From the NCBI GenBank assembly GCA_040235375.1, contig JBECKQ010000037.1, forward strand, positions 1 to 17,595: a stretch of DNA of 17,595 nucleotides, given 5' to 3'. The translations under genes were made by a program, and so were the position numbers. The stretch's first letter is position 1. Each line of letters opens with the position of its first letter. Under the pieces are notes generated by a model, which saw only the letters and a program-made list of their open reading frames with translations, was not told the origin of the DNA and did not search any database. Positions 14,376 to 17,595 of the stretch are shown piece by piece. Source of the DNA: JBECKQ01 sp040235375 (GTDB lineage Bacteria; Planctomycetota; Phycisphaerae; UBA1845).

Positions 14376-15392
14376 ATGACTCTGAACTTGCTGTGGTTCT
14401 TCCTGCTCGGCGTGCTGCTCACCGGCTACGCCATTCTCGACGGGTTCGACCTCGGCGTCGGCATCATGCACCTGGGCGCACGAACCGACCATGATCGGCG
14501 CGTGCTCATCAACTCCATCGGACCGCTGTGGGACGGCAACGAGGTCTGGCTCGTCACCTTCGGCGGGGCCCTCTTCGCCGCGTTTCCGTACGCGTACGCG
14601 ACGGCGTTCTCCGCGTTCTACCTGCCGTTCATATTCCTGCTGTTCGCCCTCATTTTCCGCGCCGTGTCCATCGAGTTCCGCGGCAAGCGCGACTCGAAGG
14701 TGTGGAGAAGCGCATTCGACTTCGGGTTCTTCGCCGCCAGCGCCTTGGCCGCCTTCCTTTTCGGCGTGGCCGTTGGCAACTCCATGAAGGGCATCGCCAT
14801 CGGTTCTGACATGGTGTATCAGGGGTCGGTCATCGACCTCGTCCGGCCCTACCCGATTCTGGTCGGCGCCTTCACCGTGGCCATGTTCGCCATGCACGGC
14901 TCGATTTATCTCTATCTTAAGACGACCGGCGAGTTGCAGGAGAAGATCCACAACTGGATATGGCGAACCTTCGGCGTTTTCCTGGTTCTTTACGTTCTGA
15001 CCACGATATTCACGCTGGCCACGATTCCATCGGCCATCCGCAACTTCGAGCACCTGCCCTGGGCGTGGGTGGTGGTGGTGCTGAACGTGCTCGCCATCGC
15101 GAACATCCCGCGGGCGATTTATCAGAACCGCCCGATGTACGCCTTCATTTCCTCCTCCTGCACGATCGCGGCGTTCGTCTTTCTCTTCATGGTCGCGCTG
15201 TACCCCAACCTGATTGCCTCGAGCCTTAATCCGAAGTGGAACCTGACGATCTACAACGCGTCATCGTCACCCAAGACGCTGGAGATCATGGCCATCATCG
15301 CCCTTCTGGGGATGCCGTTCGTTCTGGCATATACCTCGGTCGTGTACTGGATTTTCCGGGGCAAGGTGCAGATTGGCGAGCACAGCTACTGA
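14376..15392 (+). CDS. cydB: cytochrome bd quinol oxidase subunit II
   Basis: A 338-residue membrane protein with about eight transmembrane segments; the family often has 330-380. The signature GYAILDGFDLGVG (residues 17-29) and GPLWDGNEVWLVTFGGALFAAFP (from about residue 49) are intact. It pairs with CydA to hold the complex together and shape the oxygen and proton paths. ATG 14376 starts 5 bases after the cydA stop; a TTG at 14367 in the same frame is possible but less likely. No CydX-like small membrane peptide could be found after it. The next operon begins 238 bases downstream. Confidence 0.95.
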   Translation: MTLNLLWFFLLGVLLTGYAILDGFDLGVGIMHLGARTDHDRRVLINSIGPLWDGNEVWLVTFGGALFAAFPYAYATAFSAFYLPFIFLLFALIFRAVSIEFRGKRDSKVWRSAFDFGFFAASALAAFLFGVAVGNSMKGIAIGSDMVYQGSVIDLVRPYPILVGAFTVAMFAMHGSIYLYLKTTGELQEKIHNWIWRTFGVFLVLYVLTTIFTLATIPSAIRNFEHLPWAWVVVVLNVLAIANIPRAIYQNRPMYAFISSSCTIAAFVFLFMVALYPNLIASSLNPKWNLTIYNASSSPKTLEIMAIIALLGMPFVLAYTSVVYWIFRGKVQIGEHSY

Positions 15393-15467
15393 CCGGGATT
15401 CCTGCCTTTCTGTACCTGCCAAAATGACCGACGCCGGCCATGTCGCCCGAAAGCGGTCGCGCCGTAA

Positions 15468-15504
15468 CTGGCCGTAAAACAAGCCACTTACGATCTTCGG
15501 CCAG
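15468..15504. promoter_or_regulatory. inverted repeat between cydB and the sigma-54 promoter
   Basis: CTGGCC (15468-15473) is the exact reverse complement of GGCCAG (15499-15504) with a 25-base spacer. It lies 15-50 bases upstream of the -24 element at 15518. It may be an activator site for the Hsp20 promoter, or a loose terminator hairpin for cydAB. The arms are short, so support is weak. Confidence 0.2.
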
Positions 15505-15517
15505 CCTGCTCATTGCC

Positions 15518-15532
15518 TGGTACGGCCTTTGC
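15518..15532 (+). promoter_or_regulatory. sigma-54 (-24/-12) promoter of the Hsp20 operon
   Basis: TGGTACGGCCTTTGC spans 15518-15532, against the known consensus TGGCACG-N4-TTGC. Only one consensus base differs (T for C at 15521), and GG (15519-15520) and GC (15531-15532) are exactly 10 bases apart. Transcription would begin near 15544, giving a leader of about 87 bases before ATG 15631. Its presence also argues against the longer open frame starting at 15529. Confidence 0.7.
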
Positions 15533-15593
15533 CTCACTTCCTGGCAACGGTGCTGCACGGCAATGGCCGGCGGCATGTGACAGAGAAACAAGA

Positions 15594-15627
15594 CCACCAA
15601 CGGAATTTCAACGGGAAAGGGAGGTGG
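15594..15627 (+). promoter_or_regulatory. possible Shine-Dalgarno-masking stem in the Hsp20 leader
   Basis: CCACC (15594-15598) can pair with GGTGG (15623-15627), which overlaps the ribosome site GGGAGGTGG of the first Hsp20 gene. Heat-shock genes sometimes use such stems as RNA thermometers. Here the stem is only 5 bp with a 24-base loop, so the idea is tentative. Confidence 0.2.
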
Positions 15628-15630
15628 CAG

Positions 15631-16086
15631 ATGTTGACGCGTCGCACGAATGGAATGGACCCGATCAATGCCCTGCGGGGCGAGGTGGAGCACCTCTTCG
15701 ACGAGTTTCTTCATGGCGCTCCGGGGCGTAGCCGGTTCGGATGGCCGATGTCGCCTGCGTTTCCGGCCCTGAACATCTGGGAGGACGAGCACAACGTCCG
15801 TGTGGAGGCGGAGCTTTCGGGCCTGAAACTCGAAGACCTCGATATCTCCGTCGTCGGCAACGAGCTGACCATCAAGGGCGAGCGCAAGGCCCGGCAGCCG
15901 GAAGATGTGGTCTATCATCGCCGCGAACGAGGCACGGGCGCGTTCAGTCGTGTTCTGAGGCTTCCCGTGGACATCGACGCGAACCGCGTCGAGGCGTCGT
16001 TGAAGAACGGCGTGCTTACGATAACGCTTCCGAAGGCGGAGGCGGCCAAGCCGCGCAAGATTCAGATCAAGGCAACGGAAAAGTAA
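15631..16086 (+). CDS. small heat-shock protein Hsp20 (first of three)
   Basis: A 151-residue alpha-crystallin-type chaperone. After a variable N-terminus (helical, with EVEHLFDEF near 22-30) comes the alpha-crystallin domain from about residue 48, including the conserved strand with FSRVLRLP and the LKNGVLTITLPK signature; the C-terminus ends with IQI, the I-x-I motif that docks between dimers. It binds unfolding proteins without ATP so that they can be refolded later. ATG 15631 is chosen because GGGAGG sits just upstream and because the predicted sigma-54 transcript starts after the in-frame ATG at 15529. It leads a three-gene tandem run. Confidence 0.9.
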   Translation: MLTRRTNGMDPINALRGEVEHLFDEFLHGAPGRSRFGWPMSPAFPALNIWEDEHNVRVEAELSGLKLEDLDISVVGNELTIKGERKARQPEDVVYHRRERGTGAFSRVLRLPVDIDANRVEASLKNGVLTITLPKAEAAKPRKIQIKATEK

Positions 16087-16143
16087 CCGCCGCACGGTTT
16101 CTGCTCAGCAGGTGCGTGCAACGAAAACAAAGGAGCAATTGCC

Positions 16144-16548
16144 ATGACAACCGAATCGGCACTCAATAAGCGTCCGGAAGAGACCGCGACCACGCAGGTG
16201 GAGCGAACGCGAAGCCGTCCGTACTTCTATCCGAACGTGGACATCATCGAGACCGCGGACGAGCTGACCGTGCTCGCGGACATGCCGGGCATGCGGCCGG
16301 ACGACGTCGACATCCAGTTCGAGAACGGCACGCTGACCATTCACGGAACGGTGCATGATCGCCAGCCGGAAGGTACCAGCTATCTGCGGCGCGAATATGG
16401 CGTCGGCGACTTCTACCGCACGTTCCAGGTCAGCGAGCTGATCGACGCGAGCAAGATCAATGCCGCATACGAAAACGGGGTGCTGACGTTGCATCTTCCG
16501 AAGGCCGAAGCCGCCAAGCCGAGGAAGATCACCGTCACCAGCAAGTAA
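16144..16548 (+). CDS. small heat-shock protein Hsp20 (second of three)
   Basis: A 134-residue alpha-crystallin-domain protein. The N-terminus is short and polar, rich in Thr and Arg, with no LFDxF-type helix, unlike the other two. The domain begins near residue 32 (YPNVDIIETADELTVLADMPG) and contains YENGVLTLHLPK. The end reads ITV instead of I-x-I, with the shared LPKAEAAKPRKI stretch identical to the first gene at protein level. AAAGGAG precedes ATG 16144. With its short arm and weaker docking motif it may form smaller or mixed oligomers with its neighbours; this is inference. It follows the first gene by 57 bases. Confidence 0.9.
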   Translation: MTTESALNKRPEETATTQVERTRSRPYFYPNVDIIETADELTVLADMPGMRPDDVDIQFENGTLTIHGTVHDRQPEGTSYLRREYGVGDFYRTFQVSELIDASKINAAYENGVLTLHLPKAEAAKPRKITVTSK

Positions 16549-16599
16549 ACGACATCGTTCTTGGCGGCGAGGGAACGGAACGGAAGGAGGTGAGCAATC

Positions 16600-17100
16600 G
16601 TGAACCTCATCCGCTGGAGAAACAAGCGAGGCGAGCACGAGATCGCGCCGGCCAGACCGCAGCAGTCGCTCCAGGCGTTCCGCAGCCAGATCGATCGGCT
16701 GTTCGACCGCTTCTTTGACGACGACTTCGGTGACATCTGGGGCGGGGCGCTGCGATCGATGACCGGCTGGGCGCCGGCCTTCGACGTGTTCGAAACCGAC
16801 GACGAAGTGACTGTCCGCGCCGAAATTCCCGGCGTCGATCCGAGGGATATCGACGTTTCGATCGCCGGTGACCGGCTGACCATCTCGGGAGAGAAGAAAG
16901 AGGAGACCGAGGAGAAGAGCGGCGGCGTCTACCGTAGCGAGCGCCGGTTTGGCCGGTTCGAGCGCAGCGTCGCGATACCGGCGGGCGTCGATGCGGACAA
17001 GATTGTGGCGGAGCACGCCAACGGCGTGCTGACGATCCGCCTGCCGCGCAGCAAGAAGGCGAAGCCGAAGCGGATTGCGATCACGGCGGCGAAGAGCTGA
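16600..17100 (+). CDS. small heat-shock protein Hsp20 (third of three)
   Basis: A 166-residue alpha-crystallin-domain protein, the longest of the three. The N-terminus holds IDRLFDRFFDDDFGDIW near residues 28-44, an amphipathic helix typical of class-A-like bacterial Hsp20. The domain runs from about residue 60 and includes FERSVAIP and HANGVLTIRLPR; the C-terminus has IAI, the I-x-I docking motif. GTG 16600 is the start, with a strong AAGGAGGTGAG ribosome site; the gap to the second gene is 51 bases. A hairpin at 17134-17171 follows the stop. The codon-level difference between the three genes is large, so the duplication is not recent. Confidence 0.9.
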   Translation: MNLIRWRNKRGEHEIAPARPQQSLQAFRSQIDRLFDRFFDDDFGDIWGGALRSMTGWAPAFDVFETDDEVTVRAEIPGVDPRDIDVSIAGDRLTISGEKKEETEEKSGGVYRSERRFGRFERSVAIPAGVDADKIVAEHANGVLTIRLPRSKKAKPKRIAITAAKS

Positions 17101-17133
17101 CGGAAAAAGAGCAGGCAGGGCAAAACACGTGGA

Positions 17134-17171
17134 GAGGCGAGGGTCGCCTGGTGCGAGGTGGCTCTCGCCTC
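17134..17171 (+). terminator. long hairpin ending the Hsp20 operon
   Basis: GAGGCGAG (17134-17141) pairs with CTCGCCTC (17164-17171). The stem extends inward by up to four more pairs, two of them G-T. GTTATCATCC follows, a weak T-rich tail. It lies 33 bases after the third Hsp20 stop and before the next promoter, so it is the likely transcript end. Confidence 0.55.
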
Positions 17172-17215
17172 GTTATCATCCATCCGCCGGGGATTCTTCC
17201 GACGCGATTTTCGAC

Positions 17216-17221
17216 TATAAT
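17216..17221 (+). promoter_or_regulatory. canonical -10 (TATAAT) of the last lipoprotein gene
   Basis: A perfect TATAAT occupies 17216-17221, rare in this GC-rich stretch. The -35 region near 17193-17199 (ATTCTTC) is poor. Transcription would start near 17228, leaving a 74-base leader that contains the hairpin at 17237-17260. Confidence 0.5.
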
Positions 17222-17236
17222 CTCGCCCGCTGTCAT

Positions 17237-17260
17237 CGCGGGCCGGCTGCGCGGCCCGCG
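17237..17260 (+). promoter_or_regulatory. strong hairpin in the leader of the lipoprotein gene
   Basis: CGCGGGCC (17237-17244), an 8-base loop, and its exact reverse complement GGCCCGCG (17253-17260). It begins about 9 bases into the predicted transcript and 41 bases before the start codon, so it would form a very stable 5' stem. It could protect the RNA, act as an attenuator or, less likely, belong to a regulator site. Confidence 0.4.
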
Positions 17261-17301
17261 CTGAACAGCGAACGAATCCCACCGTCGAGAAAGGAACAAC
17301 G

Positions 17302-17595
17302 ATGAGAACGGCCAAGTGGTGGATGCCGGTCGCGGCGATGTTGGCGTGTGCGGCGCTCGTTCTGCTGGGAACCGGTTGCTCGTGGACCGCGCCCGGCGCG
17401 ATTCCTTTGGGTCAGTGGTCCGGTGACGGCGTCTTCGTGTACGAGGACTGGCATGGGCAACAGGCGGCAAAGAACGAGAGCGACGCCGGTGACAAGAGCA
17501 TTCATCGACACTACGCCGCGCGCCTCCACGTGGCGCCGAGTGAGCTGGACGGGCACGACATTATCGAAATGAACATCCACTCTGATCGCGGGTCG
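17302..17595 (+). CDS. secreted lipoprotein, 3' end outside the window (partial)
   Basis: An open frame of 98 codons from ATG 17302 to the right edge with no stop. The first 25 residues form a signal (MRTAKWWMPV, then a hydrophobic core) ending LGTGC, a good lipobox with Cys26 as the modified residue. AAAGGA (17290-17295) is the ribosome site. The mature part seen so far is polar with many His and Asp residues and does not match a family I recognise. It follows its own TATAAT and leader hairpin, and is separated from the Hsp20 operon by the hairpin at 17134-17171. Confidence 0.7.
   Translation, partial: MRTAKWWMPVAAMLACAALVLLGTGCSWTAPGAIPLGQWSGDGVFVYEDWHGQQAAKNESDAGDKSIHRHYAARLHVAPSELDGHDIIEMNIHSDRGS

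Noticed and set aside
15425..15478. 17-codon ORF after cydB as a CydX subunit
   Set aside because: The peptide is strongly basic with no membrane segment and no clear ribosome site.
1..17595. CRISPR arrays, insertion sequences, tRNA, rRNA
   Set aside because: No regularly spaced repeats, transposase-like proteins, terminal inverted repeats or recognisable RNA genes were seen.

Overview
GC-rich bacterial DNA, most likely from a planctomycete. The best clue is a pair of secreted proteins that carry dockerin-like calcium-loop modules (DLDxDxxVxxxDFA spacing with paired cysteines), a pattern typical of Planctomycetes and especially Phycisphaerae-like genomes. Long extracellular enzymes, lipoproteins and a TIGR03008-like CAAX-type protease fit the same group. 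This assignment comes from protein style only; there is no rRNA in the window.

Layout from left to right. (a) 1-698: two unrecognised small proteins, the first cut by the window edge, with a possible 19-codon ORF between them. (b) 938-3653: a four-gene operon for a 2-oxoacid:ferredoxin oxidoreductase in the order delta (ferredoxin), alpha, beta, gamma, with overlapping genes. It has a strong sigma-54 (-24/-12) promoter match in front and a hairpin just after it. (c) 3788-5483: a CPBP/CAAX-type membrane protease and a lipoprotein, each a separate unit. (d) 5637-6919: a small ferredoxin (minus), a ferritin-like helical protein (plus) and a GYD-domain protein (minus). (e) 7049-12540, minus strand: three secreted proteins, namely a dockerin-module alpha/beta-hydrolase, a HEAT-like protein and a large GH31 alpha-glucosidase with a starch-binding-like N-terminus. 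(f) 12868-15392: cydAB, cytochrome bd quinol oxidase. (g) 15518-17171: three tandem Hsp20 small heat-shock genes behind a second sigma-54 promoter match and ahead of a long hairpin. (h) 17216-17595: a canonical TATAAT, a leader hairpin and the start of a further lipoprotein, cut by the right edge.

How they fit together. The oxidoreductase makes reduced ferredoxin from 2-oxoacids and is of an oxygen-sensitive type. Cytochrome bd removes oxygen at low tension, the ferredoxin and ferritin-like proteins handle electrons and possibly iron, and the Hsp20 proteins hold unfolding proteins. This suits a facultative or microaerobic polysaccharide degrader. The least expected signal is regulatory: the two operons that look most tightly built (2-oxoacid oxidoreductase and the Hsp20 trio) both carry correctly spaced sigma-54 promoters, while several neighbours show sigma-70-like promoters. 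No CRISPR array, transposase, tRNA or rRNA was seen.
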